This document shows, piece by piece, positions 27,335 through 36,366 of a stretch of DNA of 41,141 nucleotides. The DNA is from an uncultured Akkermansia sp. (GTDB lineage Bacteria; Verrucomicrobiota; Verrucomicrobiia; Verrucomicrobiales; Akkermansiaceae): contig CANQYL010000005.1 in the NCBI GenBank assembly GCA_947628035.1, positions 1 to 41,141 of the forward strand, given 5' to 3'. Positions within the stretch are counted from its first letter, which is position 1. Every line of letters starts with the position of its first letter. Under the pieces are notes generated by a model that did no database searches, was not told the DNA's origin, and saw only the letters and a program-made list of their open reading frames with translations. Both the position numbers and the translations under genes were made by a program.

Positions 27335-27756
27335 TTTGAAATATTTTCGTACATCTTCTCCAGCATTCGGAGCAGTTCTCTCTTATCCCCCTTGCTCAAC
27401 CCTCCCAAAACTTCGTTGTCCAATTCTTCCAGGAGACCCGCCACCCTCTCGTGGTCAGTTCTCACCGCCTCCGTCAACCGCACGTTCTTCACTCTCCCAT
27501 CCCTCCCGTCAAAAGCCGTCCTCACATATCCCTTCGCCTCGATCCTCTCGATAAGCCCCGTCATCGTCGCATGACTCACCCCCATGTACTTCTCCAACTC
27601 CCTCTGCGTAACCGCACGCGGAGCCTGCCTCAGCATATACATCAATACCCTCCCCTGTGCCGCTGTCACCGGACACTCCGTCTTCGCCGCAAACAGGGTC
27701 GATGCCCTGTCCACGATCAGCTTCATCAAAAACAAAATGCCGTGATCTTCTCCCAT
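27331..27756 (-). CDS. MarR-family transcriptional regulator
   Basis: Winged-helix signature LEKYMGVSHATMTGLIERIEAKGYVRTAFDGRDGRVKNVRLTEAV; AAAGGAGG Shine-Dalgarno before ATG 27756; ATGA overlap with acrA-like gene. Confidence 0.88.
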   Translation of the reverse strand: MGEDHGILFLMKLIVDRASTLFAAKTECPVTAAQGRVLMYMLRQAPRAVTQRELEKYMGVSHATMTGLIERIEAKGYVRTAFDGRDGRVKNVRLTEAVRTDHERVAGLLEELDNEVLGGLSKGDKRELLRMLEKMYENISK

Positions 27757-27805
27757 CCCTCCTCCTTTCATGAATTATGTAGCATGCTGCCTTTCTCGTG
27801 ACGCG

Positions 27806-27833
27806 ATTGTACATAACTTTCTCGACTTGTCAA
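27806..27833 (-). promoter_or_regulatory. Predicted promoter TTGACA-16-TACAAT of marR-efflux operon; AGCATGCT palindrome downstream
   Basis: Consensus -35; 8-bp palindrome AGCATGCT at 27781-27788 between promoter and start. Confidence 0.65.
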
Positions 27834-27846
27834 GCTGAAAGTCCAA

Positions 27847-28195
27847 GGCAACCGCATTTTTCACATCCGTCTCCAAAAAAACGACCCCAACACGCCGTTA
27901 TCGGTAGGCGATGCAACATAACCCATTGGTTATGTACGATGGACGATGGACGATGTGTTGCAAAGCTGTCAAGATGGCATGGCGTAACTCCGGACGCCTT
28001 CCTCGTAACAACCGCCCGTGATTTCACACACCACCAATGCTTGCCTCAAGCTCGCCTCACGAGCTTTCGCCCCTGCGGGGCAGCCCTACGGGCTGGCTAA
28101 TCGACCTTACAGCCGTCGGCCGCTTTGCGCATTGCATAGCCCGCGCCATCGGCACGCTAAAATTCAAATCGTAATTCGTAATTCGTAAATAGGCG
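27847..28195 (+). repeat. Composite intergenic mosaic I4 (F-left-end-like GGCAACCGCATTT, modules A-B-C, heptamer-like tail)
   Basis: CATAACC-catt-GGTTATG, ACGATGGACGATGGACGATG, GCAAAGC..CAAGATGGCATGGCGTAAC, CCCCTGCGGGGCAGCCCTACGGGCTGGCTAATCGACCTTACAGCCGTCGG, CGTAATTCGTAATTCGTAAATAGGC. Confidence 0.88.
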
Positions 28196-28237
28196 CTAAT
28201 AGGCACTGTCAAGCGCCTCCGTCCGTGTCTCACTGCC

Positions 28238-30634
28238 TCACCGGAATTGGATGAGCAGAGGGATGCGCGGGGAGGAGCCATCGGTCTGCAGAGGCACCAC
28301 ACGGTCGCTTTTCACCCAGCCGGAGGTGCCTGTGGCGGTTTGGACGTAGGATCTGCTTCCCCGTCGGGCAAGGAGATGCACAGGGGTGGAAGCGGGAAGT
28401 TCCAGGATGCTCTGCGCGTCATCCGTAGCGGCGAGCTGCAGTGGAGCAGGTTGCACCACATAGGCTATATCCGATGGGGGGAGCGAAGAGAAGTCCGTCG
28501 TCTCGCGAGTGCCGTAATAGACCCAGTCGATCAGGCAGAACACGCAGAGCAGGGCAAAGCCCACCGTACAGGGCACGAGATAAGGCGGTCTTTTCCCGCG
28601 TCTGAGGAGCAGGTGCAAGGCGATTCCGAGCAGGAACGCAGCTGTGCAGATGACGGTGGCGATCCAGAGTTGGCTGCAGTTGAGGAGCGTGAAGATGTGA
28701 TCCACGGTGGATGTGACAGGGAGGATGGCGCCTTCCTTGCGCTGGATGAACGCGAGGTTGGCTCGCGCCTCCGCCAACCGAGGATTGAGCTGCAAGGCTC
28801 GCGCATAAGAGAGTGCGGCGTAACCGGGTTTGCCGAGGCGATACTGGCAATTGCCGATGTCGTAATTGATGAGATCCGGCAGCGTTTTTTCGCTTGCAAG
28901 CTCAGCATTGAGCGTCTCGAGTGCCTTGGAGAATTGTCCTCCGTTATAGAGCTGTTCCGTCGTTTCTGCCCGGAGGAACGGTATCGCGCAGAGTAGCAAT
29001 ACAACCGCCTTGCCGAGGGCCTTGCGCACGTTCCTCAGCATCTCGCCCCTCTGCTCCGCTGATACACTGGGATGAGCCTCCGGACGGAACACCTCATCAT
29101 CGCGCAACCGGAGGATGTCGCCGAGCTCCGGACTGATGTCTTGGCGCGGAACGTGGCTTTCGATAAAGGCGCCGATGCGCTTGAGGAAGAGGGTGGGATC
29201 CTGCTCCCGCGCGATGGCGGAGAGCTCTTTCTCTCGGTTGCGATCCGCCGCTCTCAGGGCAAGTCTCTGGCGAATCCTCCTCACGGCAACAAAGCCGAAG
29301 ATCACCAGTGCCGGTAGGTAGAGCAAATACCACAGCTCACGCGGAATTTGCACCACACGGCGCGCCTTCTCATCCGTCGGGATGAAACCATAAATATCCG
29401 TCATTTCCGCAACGGGAACGGTACCTGCCGGAGGAGGGGTTGCCGAGCCGGTCATGACGAGACCGGTTGCCTCCGTTTCCTTCCATGGCAAGGCAATGGG
29501 AGCTGTGGCTGCTCGGCGGTACTCCATCGCATTCGGATCAAAATAGTTCAGGATGAAAGAGGGGATGCCTCCCACCTCGGCCACCGGTCGCATCAACTGC
29601 GTGAACACCATCCCCACCGTCTCACCGGCGGCATTCACAATGGGACGGCGCGTAGCGGGAACCAACTTCCATTGGGAGCCATCATCCGGTGGGGGACAGC
29701 TGAGCTGCTGCAGGTTGCCGGACCCGCGCACAGTAATCTCCACCTCGACAGCTTCATTCATCGCCAGAGAGGTCGCAGTGGTGGAGGAGCTGATGGCGTA
29801 CTGCCCCACTGTGTCAGCAAAGGGAACAGGGGCGCCGGGCGGCAGGGGAAGAGCCGACAGTGTAAGCGTGGGCAGCATAAGCTCTTCGGTGCCCACAGAG
29901 AAGAAGCCGCGCTGCCTACCTATGAGAATCTTGCCCGTGATGTCCGATTTCCCCTCACGGAACGGGGTAAACTCACCGGAGAAATCAGCCGTTCGCCAAT
30001 CCTGTCCCCGCGCATAGGCGAGCGAATTGTCCAGAAGCTGACTCTGCACCGTGGCGATGATTCCCTGCACCGCCGGCTGCATGGTGCTGATCTTCACCCC
30101 AACCGCGTGCATCTGCGGGAGCGATGCCTGCACACAATCCTCAGGCAGAAAAATCTTGACCGCCACGCGGACGGGCTGGTGCACATATCCTTCCTGTGTG
30201 TCAATGTACCACAGCGCCCCGTACGGCACGGGGGTGTTGTACCACTTGATCTCCGCCGTGGAACGCACGGGCAGCACCGGGATACGCACCGTCTGCTTGC
30301 GTCCGCTGCGGAACCGCACGCGCAGTTCTCCCAACTCGAGGTTCCCCGGTTTGTCCGGACGCACGAGGATGGGCAAGATCTCCACCATCGCCCGATTGGG
30401 ATCCATGGGATTGGCGCCGGCTCGAGGGGGAAGCTGTTGGATCGTTGCCGTACGCGCCCTCACGTCACCATCCAGGGCGAAGTGGTCTTCTCCCACTTCC
30501 GTATCCACCAAGTAGAGCAGAACCTTTTCTCCCGGAACGGCCACTCCCGTGGACCACAGTGCGGTCACTTCCGCAGTGACCTGCTGGAGAAAGGCGGCTG
30601 CGCAAATCGCGATGATTGCTCCTATTGTTCGCAT
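28238..30634 (-). CDS. BatD-like (oxygen tolerance) protein fused to C-terminal TPR and SH3-like region (BatE-like)
   Basis: N-terminal signal peptide and Ig-like repeats, central TM, TPR-like LINYDIGNCQYRLGKPGYAALSYARALQLNPRLAEARANLAFI, C-terminal SH3-like STPVHLLARRGSRSYVQTATGTSGWVKSDRVVPL; gene order. Confidence 0.82.
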   Translation of the reverse strand: MRTIGAIIAICAAAFLQQVTAEVTALWSTGVAVPGEKVLLYLVDTEVGEDHFALDGDVRARTATIQQLPPRAGANPMDPNRAMVEILPILVRPDKPGNLELGELRVRFRSGRKQTVRIPVLPVRSTAEIKWYNTPVPYGALWYIDTQEGYVHQPVRVAVKIFLPEDCVQASLPQMHAVGVKISTMQPAVQGIIATVQSQLLDNSLAYARGQDWRTADFSGEFTPFREGKSDITGKILIGRQRGFFSVGTEELMLPTLTLSALPLPPGAPVPFADTVGQYAISSSTTATSLAMNEAVEVEITVRGSGNLQQLSCPPPDDGSQWKLVPATRRPIVNAAGETVGMVFTQLMRPVAEVGGIPSFILNYFDPNAMEYRRAATAPIALPWKETEATGLVMTGSATPPPAGTVPVAEMTDIYGFIPTDEKARRVVQIPRELWYLLYLPALVIFGFVAVRRIRQRLALRAADRNREKELSAIAREQDPTLFLKRIGAFIESHVPRQDISPELGDILRLRDDEVFRPEAHPSVSAEQRGEMLRNVRKALGKAVVLLLCAIPFLRAETTEQLYNGGQFSKALETLNAELASEKTLPDLINYDIGNCQYRLGKPGYAALSYARALQLNPRLAEARANLAFIQRKEGAILPVTSTVDHIFTLLNCSQLWIATVICTAAFLLGIALHLLLRRGKRPPYLVPCTVGFALLCVFCLIDWVYYGTRETTDFSSLPPSDIAYVVQPAPLQLAATDDAQSILELPASTPVHLLARRGSRSYVQTATGTSGWVKSDRVVPLQTDGSSPRIPLLIQFR

Positions 30635-30646
30635 TTTTGTGTGGGG

Positions 30647-32698
30647 TTAGTAATCTTTGGCTGGCGGTCGCATCGGGATGTTTCGATGAGGTATGGGCGA
30701 GCCCTCCACCTCGTCCAAATGCATACGAAGTATTCCCTCGGCTCTCTGCTTCTCTTTTTCCTCCTCGCTCAATTCAGCTTGCTGCACCTCCTGCTGCTTC
30801 TCTTCGGCTTTTTGTTCGTCTTGCTGCGGTTGCTCCTGCTGCTGCGGCTGTTCGTCCTTCTGTTCGTCCTTCCTGCCGGCCTGTTCCTGCTCCTGCTGCT
30901 GTTGATCCCGATCGGCATCCTGTCGCTGTTGGTCTTGCTGCTGTTGCTCCTGTCGATCTTGGGACTCGTCTTTTTGCCGGTCTTCGTTTTCTCGTTGCTT
31001 GTCCTGCCCTTGATCTTGCTTATCCTGGTCTTGATCCTGTTTGTCCTGCTGATCCTGCCGGTCTTGTTTGTCTTGTTGATCCTGCTGGTTCTGTTCCTTA
31101 TCCTGTCCCCGTTGCTGCTGCTCTTGATCCCGCTTGTCTTGCTGATTCTGCTGGTTTTGTTTATCTTGTTTGTTTTGCTCTTGATCCTGCTTGTCCTGTT
31201 GGTTCTGCTGGTCTTGTTGTTGCTGTTGTTGTTGCTGTTGTTGTTGCTTGAGGCGTTTGATTTCTTCTTCCAGCACACGGATGAGTTCGTTCACCTTTGC
31301 CGAATTATTTTTCGCCGCGGGGAAATCAGGTTGCGCCTTCAGCGCATCCTGATAGGGGATGAGTCCCTGTTTCAATTCATCCACGATACCCTGCAGAGCC
31401 TCCACAGACGGCCCCTGAGCCGCGTCCTCCGGTTGTCCATCCGTCGGCGTGTAGAGCTGTTGCAATTTACCGAACGTGGAACGAACGTGCATATTGCCCA
31501 ACGCCAAATGCGCGGCTGCTTGCAAACGCGGATCGCTCGCCAAGAGCGCCGCTGAAAAATGTCGGCTCGCCTCCTCCGGTTTTTGTTCCTCCAGAGTCTG
31601 CATCGCCCGTGCATACGCTTCTCTTGGGCTCTCTTCCTGCGCCTCCACCGCGCCGGATGATACCCCCAACACCATCAGCGCCACAACCGGCACAAACCGG
31701 AGGCGCGGAGCTCTCCACTCGGACGCCAGGACGATTGAAGCCAACGCCATCAACAGGGCAGGAAAAGCAAACCACTCGAAGAGATCCCTCGGTTGTCTTC
31801 CCGTCGAATAGCTTTCCTCATGCCGCGCCAGTTTATCCGCCGTTTCTCGTGCAAACGCCGTAAGATTCGCTCCTGAGTTCATCGCCAGGAACGAGCCCCC
31901 CGTAGCCTGCGAGAACCGTTTCAGAGCTTCAATGTTGAGCTTGCTGATCACGTGCTTTCCGGCAGCATCCTCCCAGAGTCCGTTTTCTCCGTTTTCGTCG
32001 GGGATCGGAGCTCCCGTTGACGTTCCGATGCCCACGGTAATGACGAGCAAATCGTGCTTTTTCGCCTCCTGAGCCACGCTGATGGAGGAATCCACGGTAT
32101 CCTCTCCATCGCTCAGGATGACGAGAGCATTCGCCCCATCCGGCGCACTGCGGGCAAACGTGTCCATGGCCCGGCGCAACACCTGCTCAAAGTTGGTGCC
32201 TCCGTATCCGGCCCAACTGCGATTCACTTGTTCCAGCGCATCCCGCAGAGCGGTGTGATCGTACGTGAGCGGCACCACGAGATCGGCCTCGCCGGAAAAA
32301 ACGATGAGTCCTATCTTGTCGCCGGGCAACGCATCTATCAACTCATAAGCCGCCGCACGAGCCTCTTCCAACCGCGAGGGCGCCACATCGCGAGTTTCCA
32401 TGGACCGCGAGATGTCCATAGCAATGATGAGGTTGCGTCCGGAGGCGGAGCCCTCTCCGGGTTCGTAGCCGTTGATGGGACGAGCGGCAGCAAAAATCAC
32501 ACAGGTGAGCGACAGCAGCGCCAGGAGCTGCGGGAGCTTGCTCTGCCACGCGGGCGCCTGCCGCACCAACTCGGGATGCTCTTCCGAGACCAGCGCACGC
32601 CATGCCTTCCCCGTACGCCTCCGCGCGAGCAGAAGCCCGATCCCGAGCATGAGCGGCACCACCAGCGCCGCCAGAATGGATGGATAGAGAAACGTCAT
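30647..32698 (-). CDS. BatB-like vWA protein fused to BatC-like TPR region and long Q/D/K/E-rich tail
   Basis: MIDAS-like IIAMDISRSMETRD, TM segments, TPR-like ARHFSAALLASDPRLQAAAHLALGNM, 11-residue poly-Q, conserved-type C-term GSPIPHRNIPMRPPAKDY. Confidence 0.85.
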   Translation of the reverse strand: MTFLYPSILAALVVPLMLGIGLLLARRRTGKAWRALVSEEHPELVRQAPAWQSKLPQLLALLSLTCVIFAAARPINGYEPGEGSASGRNLIIAMDISRSMETRDVAPSRLEEARAAAYELIDALPGDKIGLIVFSGEADLVVPLTYDHTALRDALEQVNRSWAGYGGTNFEQVLRRAMDTFARSAPDGANALVILSDGEDTVDSSISVAQEAKKHDLLVITVGIGTSTGAPIPDENGENGLWEDAAGKHVISKLNIEALKRFSQATGGSFLAMNSGANLTAFARETADKLARHEESYSTGRQPRDLFEWFAFPALLMALASIVLASEWRAPRLRFVPVVALMVLGVSSGAVEAQEESPREAYARAMQTLEEQKPEEASRHFSAALLASDPRLQAAAHLALGNMHVRSTFGKLQQLYTPTDGQPEDAAQGPSVEALQGIVDELKQGLIPYQDALKAQPDFPAAKNNSAKVNELIRVLEEEIKRLKQQQQQQQQQQQDQQNQQDKQDQEQNKQDKQNQQNQQDKRDQEQQQRGQDKEQNQQDQQDKQDRQDQQDKQDQDQDKQDQGQDKQRENEDRQKDESQDRQEQQQQDQQRQDADRDQQQQEQEQAGRKDEQKDEQPQQQEQPQQDEQKAEEKQQEVQQAELSEEEKEKQRAEGILRMHLDEVEGSPIPHRNIPMRPPAKDY
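31214..31246 (-). repeat. CAA/CAG trinucleotide run (11 Gln codons)
   Basis: Minus strand CAACAACAACAG repeated, encodes QQQQQQQQQQQ. Confidence 0.95.
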
Positions 32699-34353
32699 GG
32701 CGCAGAGCGAGAGCGTAAATACGTGAAAGCTATAGCCGCCGCAAGCAGGATGCCCGCCAGGCAGAGGGGGTACATGAAGAGAGCCTCATAACTCACGAGA
32801 CGGCGGCGAGTGGCGTCGGTCTTCTCCAGAGAGTCAATGCTGCGGAAAGCCTCCTGGAGTTGGGCGCCACTGCCGGCTCGGTAGAAGCGTCCGCCGGTGA
32901 TGTCGGCTATCCGGCGGAGAGTCTTCTCGTCAAAGGTGTCCACGTCAGCCGTGTAGCGCGAAAGCCTTTCGTCTCGCCCGATGGCTATCGTGAAGATTTT
33001 GATGTCCAGCTTGGCGGCCTGCTTGGCAGCATCCTCCGGGGAGAGGCTTCCGCTGTTGTTCACTCCATCCGTCACGAGAATAATCACCTTGGATTTCGTG
33101 TCCTTGCGCTCATGCAGACGGGTAGCCGCACCCGCGATGGCCGTGCCTATGGCTGTGCCATCCGGCTCGATGTACCCCGGCGTCGCCGGACGTCCGAAGG
33201 AGCCCGGATCCGCCAGATAGAATTGCGCCATGATGTCGCGCAGGATCGCGTGGTCCAGTGTGAGGGGGCTGCAAAGTTTCGCCCGGCCGGCAAAGGCGAG
33301 CAAGCCGATGCGGTCGTTCGGTCTGTCCTCGATAAAGCCGGAGATGACGTGTTTGGCGGCGTCGAGACGATTCACCGTAGCGCGTCGCAAGCGACCGCGC
33401 TCATCACGCACGTTGAAGGTCATATCCGCTATGCTCATGGACCCAGAGAGATCGCAGGCAATCATGATGTCGATGCCGCTCACCTTCTGCTCGTCGTACT
33501 CGTTGCGCCACTGCGGACGCGCCAGAGACGTGATGAGCAGCGCCCCCGCCAACACAAACAGGAGCGGTCCCACCCTCCCCACAAGCGCGCGCGGCTCGCG
33601 CAGTTGTTCACGCAACATACTCAACGTAGGCACTCGCACGCTGCCGGACGCCCCTACCCTGCGCCGCAATAAAAGCAGGGGAACCAGCAAAAGCAGCGCC
33701 CACAACCACCACGGCTCCGCCCACGTCAACTGACGGTTGATCTCACCCGCCACCGCCACGGCAGCCCAGGGAATACAACTTTGCGCGGAGGACGTCTTTC
33801 CTTCCTCCTCCTTGCGTTTCTGTTGAGCATCGTTGATGTTCTGCAGGAGATCTTTTGCTTCGCGCAGGAGTTCCCGGGAGGAATCCGATGAATCATCGGA
33901 CGTGTCGTCGTACTTGAGCTCGGCGAGTTTTTCAAGGAGGTTACGTGTGGCGCGCTGGCATTTCTCCGGGACGGCGGAGAGAGAATCGACACGCCGACTG
34001 AACTCCTCATGAGTCTCAAAGAGCGAAGGATCCCTCAGTTCTCCTTGCAGAAAACGGCGAATGATGAGCGATATCTGCAAGCTGCATTGTCGCAACGGTG
34101 GCAGATCGGACTCCAACTCCGCAAGCTCTCCCTGCGCCTTTTGCAACGGCGTCAGCGCCATCTGCATCGTTGCTCTCCTCCGTTTCCTCCTCCATAGGTA
34201 GTAAACCGCCACCGCAACCACCGCCAATACCAGTAAGAGAACGATGACCCACCCGGAGCTTCCTGTGAACTGCTCCGCAGGAACCTCCGCATCAAGCGTG
34301 GGTATCGCATCAAGCGCGGGTATCGCATCGACGATGGAAGGAGTATTCGGCAT
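32695..34353 (-). CDS. DUF4381-like membrane domain fused to BatA-like vWA domain
   Basis: N-term TM plus basic stretch and helical region; second half MIACDLSGSMSIADM MIDAS, DRIGLLAFAGRAKLCSPLTLDH, IILVTDGVNNSGS; ATGA overlap with next gene. Confidence 0.83.
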   Translation of the reverse strand: MPNTPSIVDAIPALDAIPTLDAEVPAEQFTGSSGWVIVLLLVLAVVAVAVYYLWRRKRRRATMQMALTPLQKAQGELAELESDLPPLRQCSLQISLIIRRFLQGELRDPSLFETHEEFSRRVDSLSAVPEKCQRATRNLLEKLAELKYDDTSDDSSDSSRELLREAKDLLQNINDAQQKRKEEEGKTSSAQSCIPWAAVAVAGEINRQLTWAEPWWLWALLLLVPLLLLRRRVGASGSVRVPTLSMLREQLREPRALVGRVGPLLFVLAGALLITSLARPQWRNEYDEQKVSGIDIMIACDLSGSMSIADMTFNVRDERGRLRRATVNRLDAAKHVISGFIEDRPNDRIGLLAFAGRAKLCSPLTLDHAILRDIMAQFYLADPGSFGRPATPGYIEPDGTAIGTAIAGAATRLHERKDTKSKVIILVTDGVNNSGSLSPEDAAKQAAKLDIKIFTIAIGRDERLSRYTADVDTFDEKTLRRIADITGGRFYRAGSGAQLQEAFRSIDSLEKTDATRRRLVSYEALFMYPLCLAGILLAAAIAFTYLRSRSAP

Positions 34354-34368
34354 GGATGGTAGAAAAGA

Positions 34369-35259
34369 TTAGCGCACGATGACTCGACTGCGTCGCTTGA
34401 AAAGACGGCGCAACACAGGCATGAAATCCGTATCGGTGAGCAAGGCGGGATGATCGACGCCGAGCTGGTTGAAGAGCTTGTCCCAATCCGCATAATGAGC
34501 GGACAGGACTTGAGAATGGGTATGGATAAGCGCGGGGTCGGAGAGGTTGACCTGCACCTGTCGTCCCGACTCCGGATCCTGTACCAGGACAGAGCCGACC
34601 GCGGGAAGTTCCAATTCGATGGGGTCATTCACCCTCAGGGGAATGAGTTCGTGACGAAAGTTGAGCTTGCCGATGGCTTGCTTGTCCGGCGCGAAGAGAA
34701 AATCGCTGAGCATGACGAGCAGCGTCTTCTTCCTCTGCGTCCGTAAAACCTCATCCACAACCGCGCTCACCTCCTCATCCTCGCCGCCCACAGGGGCGTT
34801 CAGTATCTCGCGCACGATCCGGAGGCATTGTTGCACTCCCTTCGCCGGCGGCAGATAAAAGTGCGGCTTGCGACCGAAGAGCAACAGCCCCATCTTGTCG
34901 CCGTTCAGGGCGGCGCTGTACGCGAGCACAGCCGCCACACGCGCCGAGTATTCAAGCTTGGTGTCCGCACTACGCGAACCGGCGTAGTGCATAGAGCCGC
35001 TCGTGTCTACTGCCAGCAAAAGGGCTTGTTCGCGCTCTTCGTGGAACTTGCGCACGTAGGGCGTGCCCGTGCGCGCCGTCACTTTCCAGTCGATGAACCG
35101 CGGCTCATCTCCGGGCATATATTCGCGAAAATCATCAAAATCCAGTCCCTGTCCACGAAAACCGGAGCGGTATTCCCCGGCAAACGTAGCCTCCGCCAAG
35201 CGTCGCGCCTGCATCTCAATGCGACGCACCTTCTGCATGATGTCACGCGTCTTGTCCAT
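34369..35259 (-). CDS. DUF58 domain-containing protein
   Basis: YRSGFRGQGLDFDDFREYMPGDEPRFIDWKVTARTGTPYVRKFHEEREQALLLAVDTSGSM. Confidence 0.93.
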   Translation of the reverse strand: MDKTRDIMQKVRRIEMQARRLAEATFAGEYRSGFRGQGLDFDDFREYMPGDEPRFIDWKVTARTGTPYVRKFHEEREQALLLAVDTSGSMHYAGSRSADTKLEYSARVAAVLAYSAALNGDKMGLLLFGRKPHFYLPPAKGVQQCLRIVREILNAPVGGEDEEVSAVVDEVLRTQRKKTLLVMLSDFLFAPDKQAIGKLNFRHELIPLRVNDPIELELPAVGSVLVQDPESGRQVQVNLSDPALIHTHSQVLSAHYADWDKLFNQLGVDHPALLTDTDFMPVLRRLFKRRSRVIVR

Positions 35260-35270
35260 GGATGGTGGCT

Positions 35271-36254
35271 TTATGGCACCGGAACTTTCGAAAGGATCCG
35301 CTCGACAACGTCGTCCGAGCTCACATTGGCAGCTTCCGCCTCGTAGGAGAGCAGGATTCGGTGCCGCAGGATGTCGTGTGCCAAATCCTTCACATCCTGC
35401 GGAGTGACATAGCTTCGTTGCTTGGTGAAAGCGAGGGCTTTTGAAGCGAGCGCCATGTTGATGGTGGCTCGCGGCGAAGCTCCCGCGCGCACCATGCCGC
35501 CCAACGAGCGATCCACCTTTTCCGGTGTGCGCGTGGTACGCACCAAATCCACAATGTAGCGTTGCACGGCCGGATCGATGAATATCTTGTCCACCAACGC
35601 GCGGGAGGCGTCAATGTCCTCCACGCTCACGACGGGATGCGTACTCGGAGCCGACTCCGTATGCCCCATCAATTCCAAAACCTGCAGCTCTTCGTCCCGT
35701 GACGGATAATCCACAATCACCTTGAAGAGAAAACGGTCCAACTGCGCTTCCGGTAACTGGTAGGTGCCCTCCTGCTCAATCGGGTTCTGTGTCGCCAGCA
35801 CGAGGAACGGGTTCGGCAAGGAATGGCTCATCTCGCCCAAGGTCACCTGTCTCTCCTGCATGGCCTCCAGTAGGGCACTCTGAACTTTCGCCGGCGCACG
35901 ATTGATTTCATCCGCCAGGATGAGATTGGCAAAAATGGGACCCCTCTTCGGGGTAAACTGGCGTTCCTGCGGGTTATAGATCATCGTTCCTATCAGGTCA
36001 GCCGGCAACAGATCCGGCGTGAACTGGATGCGCGAAAACGCCGCGTGCATCGCGCCGGCAAGCGCCTTCACCGAGAGAGTCTTCGCCAGACCGGGCACAC
36101 CCTCCAGCAGCACATGCCCCTTGCAGAGCAGACTCAGGATGAGGCGGTTCACCAGGTGTTGCTGCCCGATGACTACCTTGCCCATCTCCATCTTAACTTC
36201 GCTGACCCACGCTGAACGGCGGGCGATCTCTTCGTTGAATTCCTGCGTTTTCAT
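35271..36254 (-). CDS. MoxR-family AAA+ ATPase
   Basis: GHVLLEGVPGLAKTLSVKALA, RIQFTPDLLPADLIGTMIYN, ILADEINRAPAKVQSALLEAMQERQVTLG, ATQNPIEQEGTYQLPEAQLDRFLF. Confidence 0.95.
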   Translation of the reverse strand: MKTQEFNEEIARRSAWVSEVKMEMGKVVIGQQHLVNRLILSLLCKGHVLLEGVPGLAKTLSVKALAGAMHAAFSRIQFTPDLLPADLIGTMIYNPQERQFTPKRGPIFANLILADEINRAPAKVQSALLEAMQERQVTLGEMSHSLPNPFLVLATQNPIEQEGTYQLPEAQLDRFLFKVIVDYPSRDEELQVLELMGHTESAPSTHPVVSVEDIDASRALVDKIFIDPAVQRYIVDLVRTTRTPEKVDRSLGGMVRAGASPRATINMALASKALAFTKQRSYVTPQDVKDLAHDILRHRILLSYEAEAANVSSDDVVERILSKVPVP

Positions 36255-36366
36255 GGTCTCATCTGTTCTTTAGCATAACACGTTGTCGACCTATTTCAAG
36301 CCGCTTCTTCGTTCTGACACGGTTTGTTAGCCCCGTGTTCAAAAGTTTCTCCACGGACGGAAAGTC

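Noticed and set aside
29348-31555. 735-aa plus-strand ORF with long Leu-rich stretch
   Set aside because: Antisense of batD/E and batB/C; the leucine run is the reverse reading of Gln/Asp/Lys-rich codons.
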